64,000 nucleotides of DNA from Streptomyces sp. R41 (GTDB lineage: Bacteria; Actinomycetota; Actinomycetes; Streptomycetales; Streptomycetaceae), in the NCBI RefSeq assembly GCF_041053055.1, contig NZ_CP163443.1, forward strand, positions 5,997,001 through 6,061,000. Direction: 5' to 3'. Below the pieces are notes generated by a model. That model did not search any database. It was not told the origin of the DNA and saw only the letters and a program-made list of their open reading frames with translations. The translations under genes were made by a program, and so were the position numbers. Shown here in pieces: positions 17,547 to 26,880 of this stretch. Position 1 is the stretch's first letter; each line of letters opens with the position of its first letter.

Positions 17547-18151
17547 AGCTCGTCGTCGTCTCGGCGGGGCTGAGTGTTCCGTCGTCCACGCGGCTGCTGG
17601 GCGACCGGCTGGCGGCCGCCGCGGTCCGGGATACGGCCGCCGACGTCCAGGTCGTCGAGTTGCGCGACCTCGCCGTGGAGATCGCTCACAACTTCACGAA
17701 CGGGTTTCCCGGGCGGGGGTTGTCCGACGCGATCGACGCCGTGACGTCCGCGGACGGTCTCATCGTCGTCACGCCGGTCTTCTCCGCCTCCTACAGCGGG
17801 CTGTTCAAGTCCTTCTTCGATGTGCTGACCGTCGCGGACAAGGACGCGCTTGCCGGGAAGCCGGTGCTGATCGCGGCGACCGGTGGTAGCGGGCGGCACT
17901 CGCTCGTCCTTGAACACGCGTTGCGTCCCCTTTTCTCGTATCTGCGGGCTGTGGTCGTGCCGACCGGGGTGTACGCGGCTTCGGAGGACTGGGGAGCGGA
18001 GGGGCTGGACGAGCGGATCGAGAGGGCGGCGGGGGAGTTGGCGGGGCTGATGGGGGCGGGTTCGCCCGGGCGGGGCGTGGTGCGTGGCGGGGGTGCGGGT
18101 GGCTTCGAGGTGATCCCGTTCGAGCAGCAGCTGGGGGCGTTGCGGCCGTAA
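17543..18151 (+). CDS. CE1759-type NAD(P)H-dependent FMN reductase
   Basis: 202 residues, flavodoxin-like: SAGLSVPSSTRLLGDRLA at the phosphate-binding loop, TPVFSASYSGLFKSFFD, and GTGGSGRH-like ATGGSGRHSLVLEHALRPLF. It supplies reduced FMN to the upstream LLM enzyme. The start codon overlaps the LLM stop (ATGA), so the pair is co-translated. The C-terminus ends in a Gly-rich stretch and EVIPFEQQL. Confidence 0.92.
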   Translation: MKLVVVSAGLSVPSSTRLLGDRLAAAAVRDTAADVQVVELRDLAVEIAHNFTNGFPGRGLSDAIDAVTSADGLIVVTPVFSASYSGLFKSFFDVLTVADKDALAGKPVLIAATGGSGRHSLVLEHALRPLFSYLRAVVVPTGVYAASEDWGAEGLDERIERAAGELAGLMGAGSPGRGVVRGGGAGGFEVIPFEQQLGALRP

Positions 18152-18153
18152 GC

Positions 18154-18276
18154 GTTTTTCGCCCCCTCCGCCCCTGCCCGTCCCGTACCTGGGGGCTGCG
18201 CCCCCAGACCCCCGCTTAAAAGATTGCGCAGTTCCCCGCGCCCCTGACGGGGCGCGGGAAACTGCGCGAAGTGGGG
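18154..18276. repeat. dispersed GC-hairpin repeat, copy A
   Basis: Begins TTTTTCGCCCCCTCCGCCCC, then CTGGGGGCTGCGCCCCCAG and a core hairpin 18226-18267 built on GCGCAGTTCCCCGCGCCCC and its complement. Sits directly after the FMN reductase stop and can serve as its terminator. Same family as 20828, 29688 and 34035. To its right, 18280-18360 is another GC-rich palindromic stretch, and GTCCTGACATATTGGAC at about 18368 is the only AT-rich spot before the regulator gene. Confidence 0.85.
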
Positions 18277-18499
18277 CGGCGGGCGAAGGAAGCCGCCCCG
18301 GCCGCCCCCGCCGGCCCCGAGCCGGGGGAGTCCTCGGGGCGGCCGGGGCGTGTCAGGGCTCGCCCGTCCTGACATATTGGACACAGTGACCGGGGGAGGT
18401 AAGGCGACGCGCCGGGACGTGGTGAGAGGCGGGTAAGAAGGGTGGTCGCGGGGGCGCTCATCAGGTGGTACCCGGCCGAGGGCTTGGCAGACTGGTGGG

Positions 18500-19219
18500 G
18501 TGCCCCAGAATGTGCTGCTCGCCGAGGACGACCGTGCCATCCGTCACGCCCTGGAAAGGGCGCTGGCGCTGGAGGGCTATGAGGTGACGGCCGTCGCCGA
18601 CGGGGTGGAAGCGCTGGCCCAGGCCCACCGCACTCCACCGGACGTGTTGGTCCTCGACGTCATGATGCCCGGCATCGACGGGCTCCAGGTGTGCCGCGTG
18701 CTGCGCGCGGAGGGCAACCGCACGCCGATCCTGATGCTCACCGCGCTCGTCGAGACCGCGGACCGCATCGCGGGCCTGGACGCCGGCGCAGACGACTACG
18801 TGGTCAAGCCGTTCGACGTCGAGGAGGTCTTCGCCCGGCTGCGCGCCCTGCTGCGCCGCACGGGGACGGGCGCGGCGAACGGCACCCCCATCGACGTACC
18901 GGTGCCGAAGGAGCCCGACGGGCAGATCGTCGCGGCCGGGCTGCGCATGGACATCCAGGCGCGACGGGCCTGGCGCGGGCAGCGGGAGCTGGAGCTGACC
19001 CGGACCGAGTTCGAGCTCCTCGAACTGCTCGTCCGCAACGCGGGCATCGTCCTCGACCACGCCACCATCTACGACCGGATCTGGGGCTACGACTTCGGTC
19101 CCGGTTCCAAGAACCTCGCCGTATACGTGGGGTATCTGCGGCGCAAGCTCGACGAGCCGGCAGCACCGGCGCTGATCCACACGGTGCGGGGCGTGGGGTA
19201 CGTACTGAGGGAGGACTGA
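18500..19219 (+). CDS. OmpR/MprA-type response regulator
   Basis: 239 residues: receiver domain with acidic D10/D11, phospho-acceptor D53 in VLVLDVMMPG and K in VVKPFD; C-terminal winged helix (LTRTEFELLELLVRNAG, IWGYDFGPGSKNLAVYVGYLRRKL). Starts at GTG 18500, with no strong Shine-Dalgarno. Directly followed by its kinase gene with no gap. Closest by pattern to MprA/PrrA-like envelope-stress regulators of actinobacteria. Confidence 0.95.
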   Translation: MPQNVLLAEDDRAIRHALERALALEGYEVTAVADGVEALAQAHRTPPDVLVLDVMMPGIDGLQVCRVLRAEGNRTPILMLTALVETADRIAGLDAGADDYVVKPFDVEEVFARLRALLRRTGTGAANGTPIDVPVPKEPDGQIVAAGLRMDIQARRAWRGQRELELTRTEFELLELLVRNAGIVLDHATIYDRIWGYDFGPGSKNLAVYVGYLRRKLDEPAAPALIHTVRGVGYVLRED

Positions 19220-20818
19220 GTGCCGCCCGGCTCCGACAGATCCCCCGGCTCCCCCGGCTCCCCCGGCTCCCCCGGCTCCCCCGGCTCCCCCGGCTCCGCC
19301 TGGGTTCGCAGGTCGCTGCGGCTTCCCCGGCCCCGCTTTCGGCGGGTGTCCTCCCTGCGGGCCACCTTCACCGTGTCCTTCGCGGCCGTCGCCGCCGCTG
19401 TCACGGTGCTCGTCGGATTCCTGAGTTACGACGCCGCCGCCCGGCTCGTGCGTGTGGACCAGCAGACCGTGTTCGCCGAGGTCGTGCAGGACCTGCGCGA
19501 CCAGGTGCGCGAGCACCCGCTGCAGCCGGGCGACTTCGCGTCGTCCGACCCCGACCACGACGGGCCGCTCGACGACATCATCCGGCCGAGCCGTACGGAC
19601 GTACAGGTGCTCGGGCCCGGCGGCGCGATCGTCGACCGCGGCAACCCTCCGCTGCCCGTGAACAGTCACGACCGGGCGATCGCCGACGACGGGACGGCGG
19701 GCAGGCTGGAAGAGCACAAGGAGGTCGACGTCGCCGGCGACCGCTACCGGGTGGCGACCGTCGCGCTCGGCGGCGGGCGGGGCGCGGTGCAGGTGGCCCA
19801 GCAGTTCAGCGACACGGAGGATCTGCTGCGGGAGCTGCAGCAGCGGACCGTGCTGCTCGTCGGGGCGGTCGTGATCGCCGCGGGGCTGTTCGGCTGGTGG
19901 CTGGCCCGGCGGATAACGCGGCGGCTGGTGCGGCTCGCCGGGGCCGCCGAGGATGTCGCGCGCACCGGGCGGCTCGGCATTCAGGTGCCGGTCACCGGGT
20001 ACGACGAGGTGGCCCGGCTCGGCCGCTCCTTCGACCGGATGCTCGGCCGGCTCGCCCAGTCCGAGGAGGACCAGCGGCGACTGGTCCAGGACGCTGGTCA
20101 TGAACTGCGTACGCCGCTGACCTCGCTGCGTACGAACATCTCCATGCTCCGCCGTATCGATGAGCTGCCCCCCGACGCCCGCGAGGAACTCGTCGCCGAC
20201 CTGGCCCTGGAGTCCCGCGAACTGACCGACCTCGTCAACGAGTTGGTCGCCCTCGCGGCCGGACAGTCCGACACCGAACCCGTCCGGCGGCTCGACCTCG
20301 CCGACCTCGCCGAGGACGTCGCGATCGTCGCGCGGCGGCGTACCGGGCGGGACATCACCGTGCGGGTGAGCGGTGACACGACGGTCGACGGGCGGCCCAC
20401 AGCCCTTCAGCGGGCGATCTCCAACCTGGTCGAGAACGCGGCCAAGTTCGATCGGGAGGGGAATGCGCCGATCGAGATCGTCGTCGAGGAGATGGGTGCC
20501 GGCCGTCGTGTCGCCGTCGATGCCGACGGTGGCCGTGCGGGCGTCGACGCGGGCACCGCGGCCGGTCGTCCCGGGCCGGTCCGCGTCGAGGTCCTCGACC
20601 GCGGTCCCGGTATCGCCGACGGCGACCTCGTGCGGATATTCGACCGCTTCTACCGTGCCGCCGACGCCCGCAGCCTGCCCGGCTCGGGGCTCGGCCTGTC
20701 CATCGTCCGCGAGGTGGCCACCGCTCACGGTGGCACTCCGTTCGCCTTCCGGCGGGATGGGGGTGGCACGGTGATCGGGTTCACGGTGGGCGGGGACGGG
20801 GCGGCGGACGAGGGCTGA
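19220..20818 (+). CDS. MprB-type sensor histidine kinase
   Basis: 532 residues. A cytoplasmic N-terminus holds a PGS repeat encoded by six 9-bp GGCTCCCCC units at 19241-19294. Then come TM1 (about 45-68), an extracytoplasmic sensor, TM2 (about 210-230), HAMP, a DHp helix with H294 in DAGHELRTPL, and an ATPase domain (N box LVENAAKFD, G1 DRGPGIAD, G2 GSGLGLSIV). GTG start immediately after the regulator's stop. The PGS repeat is not part of the family fold and is probably a variable-length spacer. Input signal unknown. Confidence 0.95.
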   Translation: MPPGSDRSPGSPGSPGSPGSPGSPGSAWVRRSLRLPRPRFRRVSSLRATFTVSFAAVAAAVTVLVGFLSYDAAARLVRVDQQTVFAEVVQDLRDQVREHPLQPGDFASSDPDHDGPLDDIIRPSRTDVQVLGPGGAIVDRGNPPLPVNSHDRAIADDGTAGRLEEHKEVDVAGDRYRVATVALGGGRGAVQVAQQFSDTEDLLRELQQRTVLLVGAVVIAAGLFGWWLARRITRRLVRLAGAAEDVARTGRLGIQVPVTGYDEVARLGRSFDRMLGRLAQSEEDQRRLVQDAGHELRTPLTSLRTNISMLRRIDELPPDAREELVADLALESRELTDLVNELVALAAGQSDTEPVRRLDLADLAEDVAIVARRRTGRDITVRVSGDTTVDGRPTALQRAISNLVENAAKFDREGNAPIEIVVEEMGAGRRVAVDADGGRAGVDAGTAAGRPGPVRVEVLDRGPGIADGDLVRIFDRFYRAADARSLPGSGLGLSIVREVATAHGGTPFAFRRDGGGTVIGFTVGGDGAADEG

Positions 20819-20827
20819 GGTGGGTGG

Positions 20828-20980
20828 GTTTTTCGCCCCCTCCGCCCCTGCCCGACCCGACCTGGGGCTCCGCCCCAGACCCCGTTCGCGCAGTTCCCCG
20901 CGCCCCTTTTCAGGGGCGCGGGGAACTGCGCGGTCTTTTGGCGGGCGGCACCCCCAGGTACGGGACGGGCAGGGGCGCGA
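20828..20980. repeat. dispersed GC-hairpin repeat, copy B, at the kdpD breakpoint
   Basis: TTTTTCGCCCCCTCCGCCCC at the left, core hairpin 20888-20931 (22-bp-class stem on GCGCAGTTCCCCGCGCCCC with a TTTT loop), and mirrored CCCCCAGGTACGGGACGGGC at the right. It lies between the histidine kinase stop and the kdpD remnant, exactly where kdpD similarity ends. Confidence 0.85.
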
Positions 20981-21068
20981 CGCGGCGGTGTGCCTCGGAG
21001 AGCATCGCGTACGTCTTGCCGACGCCCGGTGCCGCGCCGAGGCAGATCCGAAGCTTGCCGCGCCCCAT
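20910..21068 (-). pseudogene. kdpD: kdpD remnant, first 29 codons only
   Basis: Minus-strand ATG 21068 opens MGRGKLRICLGAAPGVGKTY, the unmistakable start of the KdpD potassium sensor with its Walker A loop, up to AMLSEAHRR. Similarity then stops and the frame runs 23 codons into the dispersed repeat before a TGA. Full KdpD is about 850 residues, so the USP, four-helix membrane and kinase parts are all gone. It follows kdpE by 26 bp with GAGAGGAC as ribosome binding site, the normal operon order. The deletion junction coincides with the edge of repeat copy B. Confidence 0.85.
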
Positions 21069-21094
21069 GATGTCCTCTCACGCCCCCGTGCCCC

Positions 21095-21778
21095 TCAGGC
21101 CTCGAAGCGGTAGCCCATGCCGGGCTCGGTGATCAGATAGCGGGGGTGGGAGGGATCCGCTTCCAATTTGCGCCTGAGCTGGGCCATGTAGACGCGCAGA
21201 TAGTTGGTCTTGCTGCTGTACGAGACACCCCACACCTCCTGGAGGAGCCGGCGCTGCGTGATGAGGCGGCCCGGGTTGCAGACCAGGATCTCCAGCAGGT
21301 GCCACTCGGTCGGGGTGAGGCGTATGTCGTGGCCGGCGCGGGTGGCCTTCTTGGCGGCCAGGTCGACGGTGAAGTCCTCCGTGGTGACCAGGACGGTCTC
21401 CGGGGCGAGCGCCACGGTCTCCGTACGGCGGACGGCGGCGCGCAGCCGGGCCAGGAGTTCGTCCATGCTGAACGGTTTGGTGATGTAGTCGTCGGCGCCC
21501 GCGTCGAGCGCGGCGACCTTCTCGTCGGAGGCCTGGCGCGCGGACAGCACCAGGATCGGTACGCGGGTCCAGCCGCGCAGCGCCTTGATGACGTCCACTC
21601 CGTCCATGTCGGGCAACCCCAGGTCCAGTACGACCACGTCGGGCCGGCGCGCGGCGGCGAGCCGGAGCGCGGTGGCGCCATCGGGGGCCGCGTCGACTCC
21701 GTACCCGCGGGCCTGCATGTTGATCACGAGCGCACGTACGAGCTGTGGATCGTCCTCCACCACCAGCATCCGGGTCAT
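21095..21778 (-). CDS. kdpE: KdpE response regulator (orphan)
   Basis: 227 residues, OmpR family: receiver with phospho-acceptor D52 in VVVLDLGLPDMDG, K in YITKPFSMDEL, and the KdpE-specific winged helix (LTPTEWHLLEILVCNPGRLITQRRLLQEVWG, then SSKTNYLRVYMAQLRRKLE). It activates kdpFABC on K+ limitation in known systems. ATG 21778 has GGAAAGG upstream. A hairpin (21850-21896) separates it from kdpC. Because kdpD is destroyed, its phosphate donor must be another kinase, or it acts unphosphorylated. Confidence 0.95.
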   Translation of the reverse strand: MTRMLVVEDDPQLVRALVINMQARGYGVDAAPDGATALRLAAARRPDVVVLDLGLPDMDGVDVIKALRGWTRVPILVLSARQASDEKVAALDAGADDYITKPFSMDELLARLRAAVRRTETVALAPETVLVTTEDFTVDLAAKKATRAGHDIRLTPTEWHLLEILVCNPGRLITQRRLLQEVWGVSYSSKTNYLRVYMAQLRRKLEADPSHPRYLITEPGMGYRFEA

Positions 21779-21849
21779 CGGCGTGCGCCTTTCCTTTTGT
21801 ACGGAGCGTTGTCCGGCGGACCGGTGAGCGGGCAACCGGGGTCATGACG

Positions 21850-21896
21850 GCGGGAGTTGACGAACACGAGGGATGCCCTCGGCCGCCAACTCCCGC
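21850..21896 (-). terminator. hairpin between kdpC and kdpE
   Basis: Outer 10-bp arms GCGGGAGTTG (21850-21859) and CAACTCCCGC (21887-21896), with a nested CGAGGGATGCCCTCG hairpin in the loop. It may partly terminate the kdpFABC transcript before kdpE. Confidence 0.6.
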
Positions 21897-21914
21897 GTGG
21901 TGCGCGTAAGACCA

Positions 21915-22583
21915 TCAGCTCTTCGCCGCAAGTCCCTTGAGTGCGATGTTGAGTTCGAGGACGTTGACGGTGGGCTCGCCGATGAAGCCGAGGGTGCGGC
22001 CCTCGGTGTGCTCGTCGACCAGCTTCTGGACCTGGGCGACGGACAGGTGGTTCTTCTCCGCGATGCGGTGGACCTGGATGTCCGCGTACTCGGGGGAGAT
22101 GTCCGGGTCCAGCCCTGAGCCGGAGGATGTCACCGCGTCGGCGGGGACGTCGGAGGGCTTGACCGTGTAGCCGTTCACCGAGTTGTCCTTGATGACGGCC
22201 TTCTTGGCTGCGGTCACCCAGTCGATCAGGTCCTTGTTGTCACCGGAACGGTTGGTGGCGCCGGACAGGATCAGCTTGTACTGGGTGTTGACGCTGTTGG
22301 TGCCGAGACCGTTCTGCGGGCGGCCCTGGAACCACTTCAGGTCGGGCTCCGGGGTCTCCTGGCCCTTCTTCAGCGGCAGGTTGTAGGACTGGCCGATCAG
22401 CGAGGAGCCCACGACCTTGCCGTTGGACTTGATCTCCGAGCCGTTCGCCTTGTCCGAGAGCAGGCCCTGGGCGACACCGGTGACGGCGAGCGGGTACAGG
22501 ACGCCTGTCACCACCGTGAGCACCAGGAGGGCTCGCAGGCCGGCCCAGAGCAACCGGGCAGTGTTCGTAACCGAGTTGTTCAT
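21915..22583 (-). CDS. kdpC: potassium-transporting ATPase subunit C
   Basis: 222 residues. One N-terminal membrane helix (LLWAGLRALLVLTVVTGVLYPLAVTG) then a periplasm-side domain with SLIGQSYNLP, WFQGRPQ, SGSGLDPDISP and the closing VNVLELNIAL, all KdpC signatures. It stabilises the KdpFABC complex. ATG 22583 is 24 bp after kdpB. GC content and codon use match neighbours. Confidence 0.97.
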   Translation of the reverse strand: MNNSVTNTARLLWAGLRALLVLTVVTGVLYPLAVTGVAQGLLSDKANGSEIKSNGKVVGSSLIGQSYNLPLKKGQETPEPDLKWFQGRPQNGLGTNSVNTQYKLILSGATNRSGDNKDLIDWVTAAKKAVIKDNSVNGYTVKPSDVPADAVTSSGSGLDPDISPEYADIQVHRIAEKNHLSVAQVQKLVDEHTEGRTLGFIGEPTVNVLELNIALKGLAAKS

Positions 22584-22607
22584 GGTGATCAGCACGCTTT
22601 CAAAAAA

Positions 22608-24749
22608 TTACAGCCCGGGGATGAGGGAGATGATCAGGTCGATGATCTTGATGCCGATGAAGGGTGCGATCAGTCCGCCGAGGCCGTAGATCCCGAGGTT
22701 GCGGCGGAGCAACTTGTCCGCGCTGACCGGCCGGTACTGCACACCGCGCAGGGCGAGCGGCACCAGCGCGATGATGATCAGCGCGTTGAAGATGACCGCG
22801 GACAGGATCGCGGAGTCCGGCGAGGACAGGTGCATGATGTTGAGCTTGTCCAGGCCCGGGTAGACCGCCGCGAACAGCGCCGGGATGATCGCGAAGTACT
22901 TCGCGACGTCGTTGGCGATCGAGAAGGTCGTCAGCGCACCTCGGGTGATCAGCAGCTGCTTGCCGATCTCCACGATCTCGATGAGCTTGGTGGGGTTGGA
23001 GTCCAGGTCCACCATGTTCCCGGCCTCCTTGGCGGCCGAGGTACCGGTGTTCATGGCCACACCCACGTCGGCCTGGGCCAGCGCCGGCGCGTCGTTCGTG
23101 CCGTCACCGGTCATCGCGACGAGCTTGCCGCCCGCCTGCTCTCGCTTGATCAGCGCCATCTTGTCCTCGGGAGTCGCCTCCGCGAGGAAGTCGTCGACGC
23201 CCGCCTCGTCGGCGATCGCCTTGGCTGTCAGCGGGTTGTCACCCGTGATCATGACGGTCTTGATGCCCATGCGGCGCAGCTCGTCGAACCGCTCGCGCAT
23301 GCCTTCCTTGACGACGTCCTTGAGGTGGATGACGCCCAACACCCGGGCGCCGTCGATGTCTTCGACGGCCACGAGCAGCGGCGTACCGCCTGCCTCGGAG
23401 ATCCGGTTGGCCAGGGTGTCGGCGTCCTCGGACACCTCGCCGCCCTGCCCCTTCACCCAGGCGATGACCGAACCGGCCGCGCCCTTGCGGATCTTGCGCC
23501 CGTCGACGTCCACGCCCGACATCCGCGTCTGGGCGGTGAAGGCGATCCACTCGGCGCCCGCGAGCTCGCCCTGGTGGCGCTCACGCAGCCCGTACTTCTC
23601 CTTCGCCAGTACGACGATGGAGCGGCCCTCGGGCGTCTCGTCGGCCAGCGAGGAGAGCTGGGCGGCGTCGGCGACCTCGGCCTCGGTGGTACCGGTCACC
23701 GGCACGAACTCGGAGGCCTGGCGGTTGCCGAGGGTGATGGTGCCGGTCTTGTCGAGGAGGAGCGTCGAGACGTCGCCCGCGGCCTCGACTGCCCGCCCGG
23801 ACATGGCCAGTACGTTCCTCTGCACCAGCCGGTCCATGCCCGCGATGCCGATCGCGGAGAGCAGCGCGCCGATGGTGGTGGGGATCAGGCAGACCAGGAG
23901 GGCCACCAGGACGACCATCGTGAGATGCGTGCCCGCATAGTCCGCGAACGGCGGCAGGGTGGCCACCGCGAGCAGGAAGACGATCGTGAGGGACGCCAGC
24001 AGGATGTTCAGCGCGATCTCGTTGGGCGTCTTCTGCCGTGCCGCGCCCTCGACCAAGGCGATCATGCGGTCGATGAAGGTCTCGCCCGGCTTCGTCGTGA
24101 TCTTGATGACGATCCGGTCGGAGAGGACCTTCGTACCCCCGGTGACGGCCGAGCGGTCGCCGCCGGACTCGCGGATGACGGGCGCCGACTCACCGGTGAT
24201 CGCCGACTCGTCCACGGACGCCACGCCCTCGACGACGTCACCGTCGCCGGGGATGATGTCGCCCGCCTCGCAGACGACGAGGTCGCCGACGCGCAGTTCG
24301 GTGCCGGGGACCTGTTCCTCGGTCCTGCCATCCTTGGACAGCCGACGCGCGACCGTGTCGGTCTTGGCCTTGCGCAGGGTGTCCGCCTGCGCCTTGCCGC
24401 GGCCCTCGGCCACCGCCTCCGCCAGGTTGGCGAAGATCACGGTCAGCCACAGCCAGGCGCTGATCGCCCAGCCGAACCAGTCGCTCGGGTCCTTGAAGGA
24501 GAAGACCGTCGTCAGGACCGAGCCGACCAACACCACGAACATGACAGGTGACTTGACCATCACCCGCGGGTCGAGCTTGCGGAAGGCGTCCGGCAGCGAC
24601 GTGAGCAGTTGCTTCGGGTCGAACAGACCCGCGCCGACGCGTCCTTCGTCCTTGTGACCGGTCGGCACATCACTGTGCGGCGCCCGGGTCGGGGTGGCTG
24701 TGGACATCGAGTCCTCTTGCTTCTCTATACGAGTCGTACGAGTGGTCAT
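22608..24749 (-). CDS. kdpB: potassium-transporting P-type ATPase subunit B
   Basis: 713 residues. Catalytic ATP-hydrolysing subunit of the high-affinity K+ pump: phosphorylation site in [15 protein letters not shown] in the actuator loop ([16 protein letters not shown]), [23 protein letters not shown] hinge, and KdpB-type transmembrane [15 protein letters not shown] 24749 overlaps the kdpA stop (ATGA). A second start, ATG 24707, has a better AAGAGGA site and gives 699 residues, so either is possible. Confidence 0.97.
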   Translation of the reverse strand: MTTRTTRIEKQEDSMSTATPTRAPHSDVPTGHKDEGRVGAGLFDPKQLLTSLPDAFRKLDPRVMVKSPVMFVVLVGSVLTTVFSFKDPSDWFGWAISAWLWLTVIFANLAEAVAEGRGKAQADTLRKAKTDTVARRLSKDGRTEEQVPGTELRVGDLVVCEAGDIIPGDGDVVEGVASVDESAITGESAPVIRESGGDRSAVTGGTKVLSDRIVIKITTKPGETFIDRMIALVEGAARQKTPNEIALNILLASLTIVFLLAVATLPPFADYAGTHLTMVVLVALLVCLIPTTIGALLSAIGIAGMDRLVQRNVLAMSGRAVEAAGDVSTLLLDKTGTITLGNRQASEFVPVTGTTEAEVADAAQLSSLADETPEGRSIVVLAKEKYGLRERHQGELAGAEWIAFTAQTRMSGVDVDGRKIRKGAAGSVIAWVKGQGGEVSEDADTLANRISEAGGTPLLVAVEDIDGARVLGVIHLKDVVKEGMRERFDELRRMGIKTVMITGDNPLTAKAIADEAGVDDFLAEATPEDKMALIKREQAGGKLVAMTGDGTNDAPALAQADVGVAMNTGTSAAKEAGNMVDLDSNPTKLIEIVEIGKQLLITRGALTTFSIANDVAKYFAIIPALFAAVYPGLDKLNIMHLSSPDSAILSAVIFNALIIIALVPLALRGVQYRPVSADKLLRRNLGIYGLGGLIAPFIGIKIIDLIISLIPGL

Positions 24750-26410
24750 GACGCCAGCCCCTCGGCCAGCGGACCCAGCGCCAGGGCCGGGAAGTAGGTC
24801 AGACCGGTGATGATCAGGATCGCGCCCACGAGGAGACCCGTGAACAGCGGCTTTTCGGTGCGCAGGGTGCCCGCGGTCGCCGGGACCGGCTTCTGCTCGG
24901 CGAGCGAACCGGCCAGCGCGAGCACGAACACCATCGGCAGGAAGCGGCCGAGCAGCATGGCGAGGCCGATCGTGGTGTTGAACCACTGCGTATCGGCGTT
25001 CAGACCCGCGAAGGCCGAGCCGTTGTTGTTGGCGCCGGAGGTGTAGGCGTACAGGATCTCGGAGAATCCGTGCGCCCCGCTGTTGGTCATCGAGTTGCCC
25101 GGCGTCGGCAGGGCCATCGCCGCGGCGGTGAAGATGAGCACCAGCGCCGGGGTGATGAGGATGTAGCAGGCCGCGAACTTGATCTCACGGGTGCCGATCT
25201 TCTTGCCCAGGTACTCGGGGGTGCGGCCGACCATGAGACCGGCGATGAACACCGCGATGATCGCCATGATCAGCATGCCGTAGAGGCCGGAGCCGGTACC
25301 ACCGGGTGCGATCTCGCCCAGCTGCATGCCCAGCAGGGTGATACCGCCGCCGAGGCCGGTGAACGAGGAGTGGAAGGAGTCCACCGCACCGGTCGAGGTC
25401 AGCGTCGTGGACACCGCGAAGATCGACGAGGCGCCGACCCCGAAGCGGTCCTCCTTGCCCTCCAGCGCACCGCCGGCGATCTGGAACGCCGGGCCATGGT
25501 GGGCGAACTCGGTCCACATCATCAGGGCGATGAAGCCGACCCAGATGGTGACCATCGTGGCGAGGATCGCGTAGCCCTGGCGCAGCGAGCCGACCATGCG
25601 GCCGAAGGTGCGGGTCAGGGAGAACGGGATGACCAGGAGCAGGAAGATCTCGAAGAGGTTCGAGAACGGGGTGGGGTTCTCGAAGGGGTGGGCGCTGTTG
25701 GCGTTGAAGTAACCGCCGCCGTTGGTGCCGATCTCCTTGATGGCCTCCTGGGAGGCGACCGCGCCGCCGTTCCACTGCTGCGAGCCGCCCATGAACTGGC
25801 CGACCTCGTGGATGCCGGAGAAGTTCTGGATCGCCCCGCAGGCGACCAGGATGATCGCGGCGACGACGGAGAGCGGCAGCAGGATCCGGACGACACCGCG
25901 CACCAGGTCGGCCCAGAAGTTGCCGAGTTCACCGGTGCGGGAGCGGGAGAAGCCGCGCACGAGCGCGACGGCCACCGCGATGCCGACGGCCGCGGAGACG
26001 AAGTTCTGGACGGCCAGACCGGCGGTCTGCACGACGTGGCCCATGGCCTGCTCGCCGTAGTACGACTGCCAGTTGGTGTTCGTCACGAAGGACGCGGCGG
26101 TGTTGAACGCCTGGTCCGGATCGATGGACTTGAAACCGAGCGAGCCGGGGAGGTGGCCCTGGATGCGCTGCAGCAGGTAGAGGAAGAAGACGCTGACCGC
26201 CGAGAAGGCGAGGACGCCGCGCAGGTACGCGGGCCAGCGCATCTCGGTGTCGGGGTTGGCGCCGATGCCCTTGTAGATCCACTTCTCGACGCGCAGGTGC
26301 TTGTCGGAGGAGTAGACCTTGGCCATGTAGTCGCCGAGGGGACGGTAGGCGAGTGCCAGTGCCGCTATGAGCGCGAGCAGCTGGAGCACGCCGGCGAGGA
26401 CGGGGCTCAT
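24746..26410 (-). CDS. kdpA: potassium-transporting ATPase subunit A
   Basis: 554 residues, about ten helices, K+-selective channel-like subunit related to the Trk/Ktr superfamily. Selectivity-filter loops are visible: [48 protein letters not shown] and [15 protein letters not shown]. Eight bases separate it from kdpF, and it overlaps kdpB by 4 bp. Confidence 0.97.
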   Translation of the reverse strand: MSPVLAGVLQLLALIAALALAYRPLGDYMAKVYSSDKHLRVEKWIYKGIGANPDTEMRWPAYLRGVLAFSAVSVFFLYLLQRIQGHLPGSLGFKSIDPDQAFNTAASFVTNTNWQSYYGEQAMGHVVQTAGLAVQNFVSAAVGIAVAVALVRGFSRSRTGELGNFWADLVRGVVRILLPLSVVAAIILVACGAIQNFSGIHEVGQFMGGSQQWNGGAVASQEAIKEIGTNGGGYFNANSAHPFENPTPFSNLFEIFLLLVIPFSLTRTFGRMVGSLRQGYAILATMVTIWVGFIALMMWTEFAHHGPAFQIAGGALEGKEDRFGVGASSIFAVSTTLTSTGAVDSFHSSFTGLGGGITLLGMQLGEIAPGGTGSGLYGMLIMAIIAVFIAGLMVGRTPEYLGKKIGTREIKFAACYILITPALVLIFTAAAMALPTPGNSMTNSGAHGFSEILYAYTSGANNNGSAFAGLNADTQWFNTTIGLAMLLGRFLPMVFVLALAGSLAEQKPVPATAGTLRTEKPLFTGLLVGAILIITGLTYFPALALGPLAEGLAS

Positions 26411-26418
26411 GTTGGTGC

Positions 26419-26508
26419 TCAGAACCTCTCCGGGAAGACGAGGGCGAGGACGAGATAGCCCAGCAGGGCGACGGCCACGATCAGGCCGACGATGTTTTCG
26501 ACGGTCAC
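26419..26508 (-). CDS. kdpF: KdpF small subunit
   Basis: 29 residues, one hydrophobic helix ([20 protein letters not shown]) ending FPERF, the KdpF pattern. GTG 26508 follows GGAGGTGACGCC. KdpF is a lipid-like stabiliser of the Kdp complex. Its start overlaps the stop of the upstream micro-ORF (GTGA). Confidence 0.85.
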   Translation of the reverse strand: MTVENIVGLIVAVALLGYLVLALVFPERF

Positions 26509-26609
26509 GGCGTCACCTCCACATGTCCGGAGGCGGGGACGGGATGGCCCAGCAGGGCGACGGACACCGCGAAGCCGACGCCGCCGATGAATACAGCCTC
26601 GGCGGTCAC
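26505..26609 (-). CDS. kdpF-like micro-ORF
   Basis: 34 residues, GTG start, one hydrophobic segment [20 protein letters not shown]. The [14 protein letters not shown] helix resembles KdpF, so it may be a diverged duplicate. It overlaps both neighbours by GTGA start-stop junctions, which points to translational coupling in one leader of tiny proteins. The C-terminus [10 protein letters not shown] also encodes the ribosome binding site of kdpF, so a coupling-only role is possible. Confidence 0.55.
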   Translation of the reverse strand: MTAEAVFIGGVGFAVSVALLGHPVPASGHVEVTP

Positions 26610-26689
26610 AGCTTCGTCACCCCCTTGGCGACGAGGGCCACCAGCGCGAACACCGCGATCGTGGTGACGACGAAGGCCACGTCGGCCAT
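26606..26689 (-). CDS. small single-helix membrane protein at the head of the kdp operon
   Basis: 27 residues: DVAFVVTTIAVFALVALVAK followed by GVTKL, one membrane helix. ATG 26689 has a good AGGAG 8 bases upstream. First open frame of the kdp transcript, overlapping the next micro-ORF by GTGA. Similar short peptides upstream of kdpF occur in Streptomyces as far as I recall. Function unknown, probably an accessory Kdp subunit. Confidence 0.7.
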   Translation of the reverse strand: MADVAFVVTTIAVFALVALVAKGVTKL

Positions 26690-26763
26690 CGTGAGCTCCT
26701 AGATGAGGTTCGGGTTGAACGGACTGTTAGAGAAAAGCGCCTCGCCGGCCGGATTCGTCCGTC

Positions 26764-26816
26764 GTTGACGGCTCCCTTACGGCGGCCCGTACGCCCTTGT
26801 CGCATCCTTGACGCGC
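26764..26816. promoter_or_regulatory. candidate KdpE operator: two pairs of 11-bp direct repeats
   Basis: Pair one: GTTGACGGCTC (26764-26774) directly followed by CCTTACGGCGG (26775-26785). Pair two: CCTTGTCGCAT (26795-26805) and CCTTGACGCGC (26806-26816). An inverted half-site (CCTTGACGGG on the minus strand) lies near 26833-26842. The region is the promoter gap between the kdp leader ORFs (minus) and the membrane-protein gene at 26881 (plus). An 11-bp period is what OmpR/PhoB-type dimers bind. The same motif is at 27561, 31534 and 31945. Confidence 0.6.
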
Positions 26817-26880
26817 CGCCCCATCAGAGACCCGTCAAGGCATGCTGCCTCCGGCCTCCCAGGCCCCTACGGTCGGTCAT

